A DNA stretch of 46,766 nt, taken from a virus. This document shows, one piece after another, positions 22,960-31,758 of the stretch. The first letter of the stretch is position 1. The number at the start of each line of letters is the position of its first letter. Where the stretch lies: the IMG/VR virus record IMGVR_UViG_3300036521_000012, positions 1-46,766 of that record. One strand, written 5' to 3'. A program made the translations under genes and the position numbers. Under the pieces are notes generated by a model, which saw nothing but the letters and a program-made list of their open reading frames with translations, did no database searches and was not told where the DNA came from.

Positions 22960-23373
22960 ATGGTTGCCCTGACCGCCGACCGCGCCACGCCCGACCGCAA
23001 GGGGGAAGTCCTCGAGCTGCCGGCGGCCGCCGCCAAGAAGTTCTTCGCCGGCGCGCTCGGCGCGCTGGACGCCGCCGGCCGGGCCACGCCGGGCGCGGTT
23101 GCGACCACGCTCAAGGGCCTGGGCCGGATCGAGGCTTACGTCGACAACAGCGCCGGCGCCGCCGGCGCGGTCAGCGTCCGCATCCGCATGGGCTGCTTCC
23201 GGTGGATGAACTCCGCCTCGGGCGACCTGATCACCGCCGCCGATATCGGCGCCGACTGCTTCATCGTCGACGACCAGACCGTCGCCAAGACCAACGGGTC
23301 GAGCACCCGCTCGGTCGCCGGCAAGGTCGTCGACGTAGACGCGCTCGGCGTCTGGGTCCGTTCCGGCTTTTAG
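22960..23373 (+). CDS. Capsid decoration-like structural protein, 137 aa
   Basis: The protein lies between protease/scaffold and major head genes, where Mu-like phages often encode a small decoration or stabilising protein (DUF2190-like). The sequence is Ala/Gly/Val-rich with beta character (EAYVDNSAGAAGAVSVRIRMGCFRWMNSASGDLITAADIGADCFIVDDQTVAKT), ending 'VVDVDALGVWVRSGF'. That end resembles capsid decoration domains. The ribosome binding site is ACGGAGA. Assignment is by position and composition. Confidence 0.72.
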   Translation: MVALTADRATPDRKGEVLELPAAAAKKFFAGALGALDAAGRATPGAVATTLKGLGRIEAYVDNSAGAAGAVSVRIRMGCFRWMNSASGDLITAADIGADCFIVDDQTVAKTNGSSTRSVAGKVVDVDALGVWVRSGF

Positions 23374-23405
23374 ACGCCGCATCCCCTTCGCAGGAACCTC
23401 AGCTC

Positions 23406-24305
23406 ATGGTCGTCAACCAGAACTCTCTCCGGACGCTGTTCATCGGCTTCAACACCGCCTTCAAGGACGGGCTCGCGTCCCAGGCGGCGTCCCAGCACGG
23501 CCGGATTTCCACCGTCGTCACCTCGACGACCAAGGAAAACGACTATGGCTGGCTCGGCAAGGTGCCGAATGTCCGCAAGTGGATCGGCGATCGCGTCGTC
23601 AATTCGATCGGGCAGGCCAGCTATACGATCAAGAACGAATCCTATGAGGTGACCGTCGGCGTCTCGCGCGACGACATCGAGGACGACAATCTCGGCATCT
23701 ACACGCCCCTCTTCAGCGAGATGGGCTCGGCCTCGGGCGCGCATTACGACCAGCTCGTCTTCGCTCTGCTCAAGGCCGGCTTCACCACCGCCTGCTACGA
23801 CAAGCAGTTCTTCTTCGACACCGACCATCCGGTCCTCGCCGCAGACGGCCAGACCGTGCTCTCCGTCGCCAACACCGATGGCGGCTCGGGCACGCCCTGG
23901 TTCCTGATCGACGACACGCGCACGCTGAAGCCGATCATCCTGCAGAAGCGCAAGGACTGGAACCTCGTCCGGAAGGATCAGGAGAACGACGACAACGTCT
24001 TCGACCGCAAGGAATTCGTCTACGGCGTCGATGCCCGCCACAACGTCGGCTACGGCTTCTGGCAGTTCGCCTGGGGCTCGAAGCAGACCCTCAACAAGGC
24101 GAACTACAAGATCGCCCGCGAGGCCATGATGGGCATGAAGGGCGACATGGACCGCCCGCTCGGCGTGCGTCCCCGCCTCCTGGTCGTGCCGCCCAGCCTC
24201 GAAGGCCAGGCGCTGGAGATCATCAACGCCGAGCGCGACGCCGCCGGCGCCAGCAACGTCTACAAGGGCACCGCCGAGATCCTCGTCTGCCCCTGGCTCG
24301 CCTGA
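23406..24305 (+). CDS. T: Major head subunit (Mu gpT-like)
   Basis: The 299-aa protein is a clear gpT homologue: 'LRTLFIGFNTAFKDGL', 'YGWLGKVPNVRKWIGDR', 'YTIKNESYEVTVGVSRDDIEDDNLGIYTPLF' and 'LLVVPPSLEGQALEIINAE' are spread along the chain. It forms the icosahedral shell with an HK97-like fold. The length is close to Mu T (305 aa). GGAAC precedes the ATG at 23406. Confidence 0.95.
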   Translation: MVVNQNSLRTLFIGFNTAFKDGLASQAASQHGRISTVVTSTTKENDYGWLGKVPNVRKWIGDRVVNSIGQASYTIKNESYEVTVGVSRDDIEDDNLGIYTPLFSEMGSASGAHYDQLVFALLKAGFTTACYDKQFFFDTDHPVLAADGQTVLSVANTDGGSGTPWFLIDDTRTLKPIILQKRKDWNLVRKDQENDDNVFDRKEFVYGVDARHNVGYGFWQFAWGSKQTLNKANYKIAREAMMGMKGDMDRPLGVRPRLLVVPPSLEGQALEIINAERDAAGASNVYKGTAEILVCPWLA

Positions 24306-24379
24306 CGCCAGGCGGGCTCTCCCGAGCCGTCGGCGCCGCCGGCGGCTCCAGAGAGGCCGTCACCCATCCGGAGACCACC

Positions 24380-24613
24380 ATGTCCGACACCGAAACCAAG
24401 CCCGAGAAGGCCGCCGAGAAGGCTCCCGGCATCCGCATCGTCAGCCGGGCGCATGAGGGGTTCCGCCGCGGCGGCCACGCCCATCCGGCCGACGCGACCT
24501 ATCCGGCCGACTATTTCACGGCCGAGCAGCTCGCGCTGATCGAGAACGAGCCGCTGCTCACCGTCATCGTCGAGGACGGCGCCCAGGTGCCGAAGACCTC
24601 GCGCAAGAAATAA
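24380..24613 (+). CDS. HI1506-like hypothetical protein, 77 aa
   Basis: A small protein with a charged N-terminal tail (SDTETKPEKAAEK) and a compact core 'IRIVSRAHEGFRRGGHAHPADATYPADYFTAEQLALIENEPLLTVIVED'. This matches the Mu-like HI1506-related group found after the major head gene. It is of unknown function, probably structural. GGAGA lies upstream. Confidence 0.75.
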   Translation: MSDTETKPEKAAEKAPGIRIVSRAHEGFRRGGHAHPADATYPADYFTAEQLALIENEPLLTVIVEDGAQVPKTSRKK

Positions 24614-24701
24614 CCCCGGAGAGGGCCCGGTCTCCGCTCGCACGCTGCGGATCCCGGTTGGGCAGGCTGCTCCGGCCGGCTGCCTCGACAACCCTGGACA
24701 T

Positions 24702-24730
24702 GACGGCCGCTGGCGTGCGTGGCGGCCGTC
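24702..24730 (+). terminator. Hairpin upstream of the gp36-like gene
   Basis: GACGGCCGC and GCGGCCGTC form a perfect 9-bp stem around an 11-base loop, 16 bases before the GTG start of the next gene. It may attenuate or process the head-gene transcript before the connector genes. Confidence 0.5.
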
Positions 24731-24746
24731 GCTTTGGGAGCTTGCT

Positions 24747-25169
24747 GTGTACGCCACCGTCCAGGACATGATCGGCCGCTTCGGCGAGACGGAGATGCTG
24801 CGGCTCTCCTCCGTCGACGGCGACCTGCCCGAGACGGTGAACGCCGCCCCGGTCGAGCAGGCGATCGGCGATGCCGACGCCATCATCGACAGCTATCTGC
24901 GCAAGCGCCACGACGTGCCGCTCTCGCCCGTGCCCCAGGTCATCACCCGCGCCTCCTGCATGCTCGCCCGCTACGAGCTGAGCGTCGGCGGCGATCGCGA
25001 GCCCGCCGACCAGGTCAAGGAAGGCCGCAAGGACACGCTGGCCTGGCTGAAGCAGATTGCCGACGGCACCGTCACCCTGGAGGGCACGACGCCGATCGTG
25101 GCCACCTCGGCCGCGATGACGCAGGACCGCGAGCGCATGTTCGGCCGCTTCGGGGAGAACGGGCTGTGA
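24747..25169 (+). CDS. DUF1320 protein (Mu gp36-like)
   Basis: The GTG start gives the family opening 'YATVQDMIGRFGETEMLRLS', followed by 'VEQAIGDADAIIDSYLRKRHDVPL' and 'ITRASCMLARYEL', and ends 'REPADQVKEGRKDTLAWLKQIADGTVTL'. At 140 aa it fits the family, which acts as a head-tail connector. It overlaps the next gene by 4 bases (GTGA). Confidence 0.9.
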   Translation: MYATVQDMIGRFGETEMLRLSSVDGDLPETVNAAPVEQAIGDADAIIDSYLRKRHDVPLSPVPQVITRASCMLARYELSVGGDREPADQVKEGRKDTLAWLKQIADGTVTLEGTTPIVATSAAMTQDRERMFGRFGENGL

Positions 25170-25750
25170 CCGTCGCGCTCGATCCCGTCAGCGCGGCTTT
25201 CGCGGCCGTCGAGGCCCGTCTGCGGACCTTCTTCCTGCCCGCGAAGTGGGATTTCCATGTCGTCGCCGACCCGATGTCGGAGGACGAGTTCAAGGCGATC
25301 GTGCGCCGCACGCCGCTGCTCGCGCTCGGCTGGCGCCAGTTCAACCCCACGGACCAGAAGGTCGGCCGGCGGTTCCAGGGCAATCTCGGCCTGCGGCTGA
25401 CCATCGTGGTCAAGCACCCGCTCGACGCTGCCCAGCGCTTCCTCGGCGACGCCCGCGGGCCCGGCCTGTTTCCGGCCATGAGCGGCGCGATCGCGCTGCT
25501 CAACGGCCACACGGCGCCCGATCTCGGCACCTTCTGGATCACCGCCTGCGCCCAGGCCTATGCCGAGGGCTACAAGGACGCCAACATCGCGATCGCCACG
25601 CTCGACATCGCCTCGACGATCGTCGTCGGCGACGTCACCGGCGATTTCGCCGCCGCCCCCGACTTCCTCTCCATGCTCTCGACCTTCGAGCCCTGGCCCG
25701 ATCCCGCGGTCCAGCCCGTCGACGGTCCCTACGATGTGAGGCCCGCATGA
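25166..25750 (+). CDS. DUF1834 protein (Mu gp37-like)
   Basis: The 194-aa protein is placed between gp36 and gp38 homologues and begins with GTG overlapping the previous stop. Core segments 'VEARLRTFFL', 'RFQGNLGLRLTIVVKHP' and 'GLFPAMSGAIALLNGHT' fit the gp37 or tail terminator type. It is likely to join head and tail. It is 4-base coupled to the next gene. Confidence 0.82.
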   Translation: MTVALDPVSAAFAAVEARLRTFFLPAKWDFHVVADPMSEDEFKAIVRRTPLLALGWRQFNPTDQKVGRRFQGNLGLRLTIVVKHPLDAAQRFLGDARGPGLFPAMSGAIALLNGHTAPDLGTFWITACAQAYAEGYKDANIAIATLDIASTIVVGDVTGDFAAAPDFLSMLSTFEPWPDPAVQPVDGPYDVRPA

Positions 25751-25941
25751 GCGACCGCAAATTTCTGAAGGCCGCCGAGGGCCGCACCGTCCGCCTCGAG
25801 GAGACCGGCGAGCCCTGGCCGGCTGACGGCGACTGGGCCGAGAACACGCGCTTCGTGCGCCGGCGCCTTGCCGATGGCGACCTGGTCGAAGCCGCGCCGC
25901 CCAAGCCCGCCAAGCCCGCCGCCGACGGCGACAAGAAGTAA
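25747..25941 (+). CDS. DUF2635 protein (Mu gp38-like)
   Basis: A 64-aa protein with the usual content 'FLKAAEGRTVRLEETGEPWPADGDWAENTRFVRRRLADGDLVEA' and a basic Ala/Lys tail. DUF2635 members lie directly before the sheath gene in Mu-like phages. The role is unknown, probably tail assembly. Confidence 0.88.
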   Translation: MSDRKFLKAAEGRTVRLEETGEPWPADGDWAENTRFVRRRLADGDLVEAAPPKPAKPAADGDKK

Positions 25942-25953
25942 GGAGCGGCCCCG

Positions 25954-27417
25954 ATGACGATCAACTTCAACGAGATCCCCTATGACTGGCGGGTGCCCGG
26001 CACCTATGTCGAGGTGCGGCCGAACTATGTCCGGCGCGGGCTGATTCCGTTCCCGGCCAAGGGTATCCTGATCGTCCAGAAGCTCGCCGCAGGCACGGCC
26101 GTTCCCGGCCAGAAATACGAGATCACCCGGCCGGAGGACGGCACCGCCCTGTTCGGCGCCGGCTCGGTCGGCCAGCAGATGGTCCGCGCCTTCAAGAAGG
26201 CGAACAAGACGAACCAGGTCTTCGCGATCGCGCTCGCCGATGACGGCACCGGCGTGAAGGCGACGAAGACGCTGACCTTCTCGGGCTCCGGCGCCGGCAC
26301 GATTTCGATCTACATCCAGAACCGCCGCGTCCGCTACAAGGCGACCTCGGGGATGACGCCGACGCAGCACGCCACGGCCGCCGCAGCAGCCGTCAACGCC
26401 GATGCCGACATGTCCGTGGTCGCGGCCGCCGCGGCTGCGGTGGTCACGCTGACGGCCAAGCATGCCGGCGAGGTCGGCAACCACATCGACGTCCGCACCC
26501 GCAAGACGGCCGAGGACGTGCTGCCCGGCACGCTGGCGATCGCGATCGCCGACGGCACCGCCGGCAGCGGCAACCCGGACATCCAGGATGCGCTCGACGC
26601 GATCGTCAACGACTGGTTCACCGACTTCGTCGTCGCCTGGGACGATGCCGCCAATCTGGAGATCCTGCAGGGCGAGCTGGCGACGCGCTTCACCGCGATG
26701 GGCAAGAAGGACGGGCGCGCCTTCGCCGGCTCGCGCGGCACCTATGGCCAGCTCGGCACCAAGGGCGCGCTGACCAACACCCAGCTGATCACGATGATCG
26801 GCGCCAAGCGCGCCTATGACGCGCCCTGGGAATGGGCGGCGAACGCCGGCGGCATCGCCATTTTCCACCTGACCAACGATCCCGCCCGCCAGCTGCGCTC
26901 GCTGGAGCTGCCGGGCCTGACGGCGCCCGACGAGATCGACTGCTTCACCGAGACCGAGCGCGACCTGCTGCTGCGCCAGGGCATCTCGACCTGGACGCGC
27001 ACGGTCGACGGCCGCGTCGTCCTGGAGCGCGTCATCACCACCTACAAGCAGACCAATCTCGGGGTCGCCGACGACGCCTGGCTCGACATCACGATCCCCG
27101 CCACGATGACGCGGATCCGCTACGACTGGTCGGCCTATGTCACCCAGGTCTATCCGCGCCACAAGCTCGCGGACGACGACAGCGTCGCCGCCAACAACAA
27201 CGATGCGGTGGCGACGCAGCGCCGGCTGCACGGCTCCTGGGGCGCGCGCTGCAAGCTCTACGAGCGCCAGGCCTGGATCGAGAAGGCGAGCGAGACGGTC
27301 GGCCGCAGCGTCTTCGAGCGCGATGCCAGCAACCGTAACCGCGTCAACAGCCAGCAGCCCGTCATCGTCATCGGCAACCTGATGAACCTGATGTCGGCGC
27401 TCGAATTCGAGGTCTGA
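25954..27417 (+). CDS. L: Contractile tail sheath (Mu gpL-like)
   Basis: The 487-aa protein has the sheath opening 'INFNEIPYDWRVPGTYVEVRPNYVRRGL' and the conserved C-terminal domain with 'VDGRVVLERVITTYKQTNLGVADDAWLDITIPATMTRIRYDWSAYV' (spread over about residues 350-400). The middle is Ala/Thr-rich and may be surface exposed. It forms the contractile outer tube, so the phage is a myovirus. AAGGAG precedes the start. Confidence 0.95.
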   Translation: MTINFNEIPYDWRVPGTYVEVRPNYVRRGLIPFPAKGILIVQKLAAGTAVPGQKYEITRPEDGTALFGAGSVGQQMVRAFKKANKTNQVFAIALADDGTGVKATKTLTFSGSGAGTISIYIQNRRVRYKATSGMTPTQHATAAAAAVNADADMSVVAAAAAAVVTLTAKHAGEVGNHIDVRTRKTAEDVLPGTLAIAIADGTAGSGNPDIQDALDAIVNDWFTDFVVAWDDAANLEILQGELATRFTAMGKKDGRAFAGSRGTYGQLGTKGALTNTQLITMIGAKRAYDAPWEWAANAGGIAIFHLTNDPARQLRSLELPGLTAPDEIDCFTETERDLLLRQGISTWTRTVDGRVVLERVITTYKQTNLGVADDAWLDITIPATMTRIRYDWSAYVTQVYPRHKLADDDSVAANNNDAVATQRRLHGSWGARCKLYERQAWIEKASETVGRSVFERDASNRNRVNSQQPVIVIGNLMNLMSALEFEV

Positions 27418-27465
27418 TCGACCCGCCCGCAACCGCGCTTCAAAGCGCCTTGAAAGGAGCCCGCG

Positions 27466-27828
27466 ATGACGCAGACGCTCGGTGTCGTCGACATCGTCTG
27501 GAAAGGACGAAACATCCCGGTCGAGAAGGGCGCCAAGCTCAAGCTCGGCGGGATGAAGAACAACGGCGTGGTCTATGGCCGAAAGGTCGGCCGCGCCCAG
27601 GAGTTCGAGGGCTCGGAGATCGAGGCGGTCACCGCGCTCGAACGCGGCCAGCGCATGTCCGAGCTCTACACCGCCGAGGAGGGCGAATTGCAGGTCCAGT
27701 GCGACACCGGCCAGACCTACACCTTCCCCGACGCCTTCCTCACCGACAACCGCGAGATGACCGGCGGCGAGGGCGGCAAGATCCCGCTGAAGTGGATGGC
27801 CGGCGACTACGAGGAGATCGTCTCGTGA
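27466..27828 (+). CDS. M: Tail tube protein (Mu gpM-like)
   Basis: The 120-aa protein is of the Mu tube family (TLGVVDIVWKGRNIPVEKGAKLKLGGMKNNGVVYGRKVGRAQEFEGSEIEAVTALERG, read in segments), ending 'PLKWMAGDYEEIVS'. It forms the inner tube within the sheath. AAAGGAG precedes the start. It overlaps the chaperone gene as GTGA. Confidence 0.93.
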   Translation: MTQTLGVVDIVWKGRNIPVEKGAKLKLGGMKNNGVVYGRKVGRAQEFEGSEIEAVTALERGQRMSELYTAEEGELQVQCDTGQTYTFPDAFLTDNREMTGGEGGKIPLKWMAGDYEEIVS

Positions 27829-28247
27829 AGACGCAGGGCAGCACGATCGTCATCGACGAGAGCGAGGACGAGGGGACCGGCGCCCAGCTGGCGACCGGCG
27901 CGGCCATCGTCATCGAGGACGAGGGCGAGGACAAGAGGACGAAGCTGCCGGCCCGCGCCGTCCGCAATGACGACGGCACCATCACGCTGCCGCTGCTCGC
28001 TCCGGTCACGCTGACGGTCAAGAACGCGCGCGGAACCAAGGAAGAGCGCTACGACGAGATCGTCTTTCACGAGATGACCGGGCTCGACCTGCGCCTCGTC
28101 GCGCAGGCGCCGGCCGAGAAGCAGACGATCGTGGCGATGGCGCGCGCCGCCAGGATCTCGACGCAGCGCATGGACGCGCTGTTCGACCAGCTCAAGGCAA
28201 AGGACGTCACGGCCGCCACCGCCGTGATCTCGTTTCTCAACGAGTGA
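27825..28247 (+). CDS. Tail assembly chaperone (Mu gp41-like)
   Basis: The 140-aa protein has an acidic low-complexity N-terminus (VIDESEDEGTG...DEGEDKRTK, about residues 8-45). The core is 'LPLLAPVTLTVKNARGTKEERYDEIVFHEMTGLDLRLVAQAP', the P2 E/Mu gp41-like domain. The start is GTG. The stop codon overlaps a second open frame that lacks a start of its own, so a longer frameshift product is expected. Chaperones of this type bind the tape measure during tail assembly. Confidence 0.88.
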   Translation: MKTQGSTIVIDESEDEGTGAQLATGAAIVIEDEGEDKRTKLPARAVRNDDGTITLPLLAPVTLTVKNARGTKEERYDEIVFHEMTGLDLRLVAQAPAEKQTIVAMARAARISTQRMDALFDQLKAKDVTAATAVISFLNE

Positions 28248-28413
28248 GTGGCCGGACGACTGGCATCTGATCGTCGGCTCCGTCGCCCGCTACTACGGCG
28301 GCGGCTTCGACCGGGCGGAGGCCCTGACGCTGCCCGAGCTGCGCTGGTGGTTCAACATCGCCGCCGAGCTGGAGCGCCGGGCGAAAGAGGCCGCCGAGGC
28401 CGAGAGGAGCTGA
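28228..28413 (+). CDS. Frameshift extension of the tail chaperone (gp42-like)
   Basis: This frame is open from a stop at 28225-28227 to TGA 28411-28413. It encodes 'EWPDDWHLIVGSVARYYGG' and 'LPELRWWFNIAAELERRAKE', a GpE-like tail segment, but contains no ATG, GTG or TTG near its beginning. Reading it requires a +1 or -2 shift from gp41 inside 28228-28247. Mu and relatives are known to use a -2 shift here. The exact slip site is not clear: no textbook heptamer is present. Confidence 0.72.
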   Translation, partial: SRFSTSEWPDDWHLIVGSVARYYGGGFDRAEALTLPELRWWFNIAAELERRAKEAAEAERS

Positions 28414-28417
28414 GACC

Positions 28418-30430
28418 GTGGCCAATCGCGACATGAAGGTCTCGGTCCTCGTCCAGCTGGTCGACCGGCTGACGGCGCCGCTGCGGGGTATGATGCGGGG
28501 CATCGCCGGCGTCGCCAACCGCATCGGGGATCTCGGCCGGCGCATCGGGCTGATCGGCTCTGCGCTCGCCGCCCTGTCCTTCATGGCGCCGATCCAGCAG
28601 GCCGCCGCCTGGGATTCGCAGCTGCGCGACATCGCCATCACGGCCGGCAAGACGGGCGGCGCGGTCGAGACGATGATCGGCGACATCGGCAAGCGCTATG
28701 AGAAGCTCGCCCTGAAAACCGGCCAGCGCTCGATGGACCTCGCCAAGGGTGCGCAGACGCTGGTCGCATCGGGCATGGATGCCGGGCTGATCGACAAGAT
28801 GATGCCGACGATCGGCCGGGTCGCGACGGCCGCCAACGCCACGATCGAGGACACCGCCAAGACCGCCTTCGCCTTGAGCGACACGCTGAAGGTGGCCCCC
28901 GAGCAGATGGAGGCGGCGCTCGCCAAGCTGGTGACGGCCGGCAAGCTCGGCCGGTTCGAGTTCAAGAACATGGCCAGCGAATTCCCCGGCCTGACCGCCC
29001 AGATGGCGAAGTTCGGCATCACCGGCATGGAGGCGGTCGAATCGCTCGGCGCGAGCCTGCAGATCGCCATGCTGGGCACCGCCAACCCTTCCGAGGCCGC
29101 CACCAACCTCACGAACTTCCTGACCAAGATCAACGCGCCCGAGGCGATCAAGAAGTTCGAGAAGGAGCTGAAGGTCGACGTCACCGGCGTGATGACCGAC
29201 GCCGCGGCCAAGGGCATCAACCCGATCGAGGCCGTGCTGGAGAAGATGACCAGCAAGCTCGCCCCGCAGCAGGCCGAGATCGACAAGATCATGAAAAAGG
29301 CCGGCATCACCGACAAGGAACGCGAGAAGCAGATCAAGACGCTGCTCGCCGGCACGAAGGTCGGCAAGCTCTATGCCGACATGCAGGTGCTGGGCTTCGT
29401 TCTGCCCTTCCTGCAGAACCGCGAGAAGTACCTCGCCTTCCGGAAGGAGATCGCGGCGTCGGGCGTCGACGTCATCGCGGCCGACTTCGCCAGCCGAATG
29501 CGCGGGCTCTCCCAGAGCCTGGCGATGTTCGGCGAACTCGGAACGCAGGCGATGCGCCGGATCGGGATCGCCTTCGCCTCGAACCTGCCTGCGGCCAACC
29601 GGGCGCTGACCTCGCTGCTGCGCTGGGTCTCGGCGATCGACGCCAAATGGCCGGGCCTGATCGACGGCGTGCTCTCCTGGACCGGCGGGCTCCTGGCGCT
29701 CGGCGCCGGCATCGCGGTGCTCACTCCCGTACTCTCCGCCCTGGTCGGCACGCTCGGCCTGCTCCTGTCGCCGCTGCTCCTGCTCGCCACGCCGATCGGC
29801 GCCGCGGTCGCCGGCTTCGCGGCGCTGGCGGCCGCGGCGACCGCGCTCTGGCTGAACTGGTCGACGGTCGGCCCGCAGATCACGGCGCTGTGGGACAGCC
29901 TGACGGCGACCGTCGCCGCCAAGCTCGCGGAGATCGTGACCTCCTTCCAGCAGTTCCCGGCCTATATCGTTGCGACCTTCGCGCCGCTCGCGACGATGCT
30001 GCAGCAGGCCGGCATGGCTGCGATGCAGGGCCTGTGGGACGGCATGACGACGAAGTTCGGCGAACTCCTCACCTGGATCCAGGGCATTCCGGCGCGCATC
30101 GTCGCGGCGATCGGCAGCATAGACCTGTCCAACGTCATCAAATGGCCGACGCTGCCGAGCTGGCTCGGCGGCGGCAAGCCCGCGCCCCCCGGCGGTTCCC
30201 CTGTTCCCGGCACCATGGACGGCTTCAACCCGACCTCGGCACCGGGCGGGCTGGGCGGCCAGTCCGGTTTCACCCGCACCGCCGGCGGCCCGGCCGCCAA
30301 CAGCAATGTCCAGGTCGGCGGGCGCATCGTCGTCGAGGCGGCCGAGGGCACGCGCATCGTCAATGTCCAGTCGGAGAACCCGGCCGTGCCGGTGACGCCG
30401 AACCGCGGCACCATGCTGGGGCGCGCATGA
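28418..30430 (+). CDS. Tail tape measure protein
   Basis: The 670-aa protein begins with GTG. The N-terminal helical region is of TP901/P2 type (residues 1-340, e.g. 'VQLVDRLTAPLRGMMRGIAGVANRIGDLGRRIGLIGSAL' and 'NMASEFPGLTAQMAKFGITGMEAVESLG'). Hydrophobic segments lie at about residues 420-480 (LLALGAGIAVLTPVLSALVGTLGLLLSPLLLLATP). It sets tail length and is ejected with the DNA, so the hydrophobic part may insert in the inner membrane. The C-terminus is Gly/Pro-rich. Confidence 0.92.
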   Translation: MANRDMKVSVLVQLVDRLTAPLRGMMRGIAGVANRIGDLGRRIGLIGSALAALSFMAPIQQAAAWDSQLRDIAITAGKTGGAVETMIGDIGKRYEKLALKTGQRSMDLAKGAQTLVASGMDAGLIDKMMPTIGRVATAANATIEDTAKTAFALSDTLKVAPEQMEAALAKLVTAGKLGRFEFKNMASEFPGLTAQMAKFGITGMEAVESLGASLQIAMLGTANPSEAATNLTNFLTKINAPEAIKKFEKELKVDVTGVMTDAAAKGINPIEAVLEKMTSKLAPQQAEIDKIMKKAGITDKEREKQIKTLLAGTKVGKLYADMQVLGFVLPFLQNREKYLAFRKEIAASGVDVIAADFASRMRGLSQSLAMFGELGTQAMRRIGIAFASNLPAANRALTSLLRWVSAIDAKWPGLIDGVLSWTGGLLALGAGIAVLTPVLSALVGTLGLLLSPLLLLATPIGAAVAGFAALAAAATALWLNWSTVGPQITALWDSLTATVAAKLAEIVTSFQQFPAYIVATFAPLATMLQQAGMAAMQGLWDGMTTKFGELLTWIQGIPARIVAAIGSIDLSNVIKWPTLPSWLGGGKPAPPGGSPVPGTMDGFNPTSAPGGLGGQSGFTRTAGGPAANSNVQVGGRIVVEAAEGTRIVNVQSENPAVPVTPNRGTMLGRA

Positions 30431-31758
30431 GCCTGTTCGACGACATCGACGGCCTGCTGCCGGGGCTGCTGCCTTCCGCCTGGCGCAACCAGCGCTTCTG
30501 GGTGATCAACGCCCAGCATTCGGTCGGCCGGCGCATCCAGCAGGTGCTCTATCCCGGCCTCGACCTGAAGACGCATGACGATGCCGGCCCGCTCGACGGG
30601 CCGATCCGGATCTCCGGCCTGGTCATCGGCGACGACTATGTCGAGCAGGCCCAGGCGTTGCACGCCGCCTTCCGCCAGGCCGGGCCGGGCACCCTGATCC
30701 ATCCCTGGCGCGGACCGATCACTTGCGTCCTGTTCCGGCCGGCCACGATCGAGTTCGACGTCAAGGAACTGCGCGTCGCCCGGATCGATGCCGAGTTCGA
30801 TCCGGTCGGCCCCAAGGCCAGCATTGTCACCAGCCTGTCGGCGGCGCTCGCGGCGCTGACGGGTCTCGGCGGCACGGCGACGGCGCTGGCGCGCTTCGTC
30901 CTCCAGGCGCAGCCGGTCGCGGCGGCGATCAGGGGCCGGGCGATCGCGGCCGTCGCAACCGGCCTCGACGTCGCCGGCGACTGGAGCGGCCGGTCGACCC
31001 GCGCGGCCTCGCTGCTGCCGGCGATCGCCAATGCTCGCCAGAACTTCGCGCTGGCAGCCGGGCTTGCTGACCGCGCCACCGGCGCCGCCGCGCTCGCGGG
31101 AATCGTCCCCGCCACGGTCGCCACGCTCGGCCAGGTCTACCGGCCACAGCCGGCGTCGGGGCTCGGCGCCGGCGATGCCGCCGCCACCCCGGCAATCGCC
31201 GATCCCCGCGCCGGTACCGGGCTGATGCGGGCGCTCGCGGCCGATCTCGGCCGGCGCCTGCGCCCCGCCGAGGCGGCCGTCGCCGGGCTTTCGGTGCTGG
31301 CGCCCGAGGCCTATCCGACCTCGGTTCCCGAGCGGGCGGTGCTGCTGGCGGCCGAGGTCGCGGCGCTGACGGAAGCCGCCGGGCTCACCCTGCTGATCCC
31401 CTTCGAGAGCCGCCAGGAGGCGCAAACCCGCAGCGGTGCGCTCGACCTCGCCTTGCGCCGGGCCCAGACCAGCGCGGCCGCCCTGGCGCAGGAGCTGGCG
31501 GCGCCCGCCTCGGCGCTCTGGCGCGGCCTTGGGGACACCCGCGCCCGGCTCTCGCTCGACCTGTCCGAGATCGCCGGCCGGCTGCCGGCGGCGCAGCGGC
31601 TCGAGCCGCCGGCGCGCGCCTCGGCCTTCCTGCTGGCGCAGCACCTGGCGGGCGACGATCCCGGCGCCGTCATCGCCTTCGCGCAGGACATCGTGCGCCG
31701 CAACCGGCTGCGCCATCCGGCCACGCTCGGCGGCGGCCCGATCGAGGTGCTGCTGTGA
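30427..31758 (+). CDS. N: DNA circularisation/baseplate protein (Mu gpN-like)
   Basis: The N-terminal domain (residues 1-130) contains 'LLPSAWRNQRFWVINAQHSVGRRIQQVLYP' and 'YVEQAQALHAAFRQAGPGTLIHPWRGP', as in the Mu N family (Phage_DNA_circ_N). The C-terminal part is a long Ala-rich helical region. The length of 443 aa is close to the family norm. In Mu, gpN is a baseplate hub component and also binds and circularises infecting DNA. It overlaps the tape measure gene by 4 bases. Confidence 0.9.
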   Translation: MSLFDDIDGLLPGLLPSAWRNQRFWVINAQHSVGRRIQQVLYPGLDLKTHDDAGPLDGPIRISGLVIGDDYVEQAQALHAAFRQAGPGTLIHPWRGPITCVLFRPATIEFDVKELRVARIDAEFDPVGPKASIVTSLSAALAALTGLGGTATALARFVLQAQPVAAAIRGRAIAAVATGLDVAGDWSGRSTRAASLLPAIANARQNFALAAGLADRATGAAALAGIVPATVATLGQVYRPQPASGLGAGDAAATPAIADPRAGTGLMRALAADLGRRLRPAEAAVAGLSVLAPEAYPTSVPERAVLLAAEVAALTEAAGLTLLIPFESRQEAQTRSGALDLALRRAQTSAAALAQELAAPASALWRGLGDTRARLSLDLSEIAGRLPAAQRLEPPARASAFLLAQHLAGDDPGAVIAFAQDIVRRNRLRHPATLGGGPIEVLL

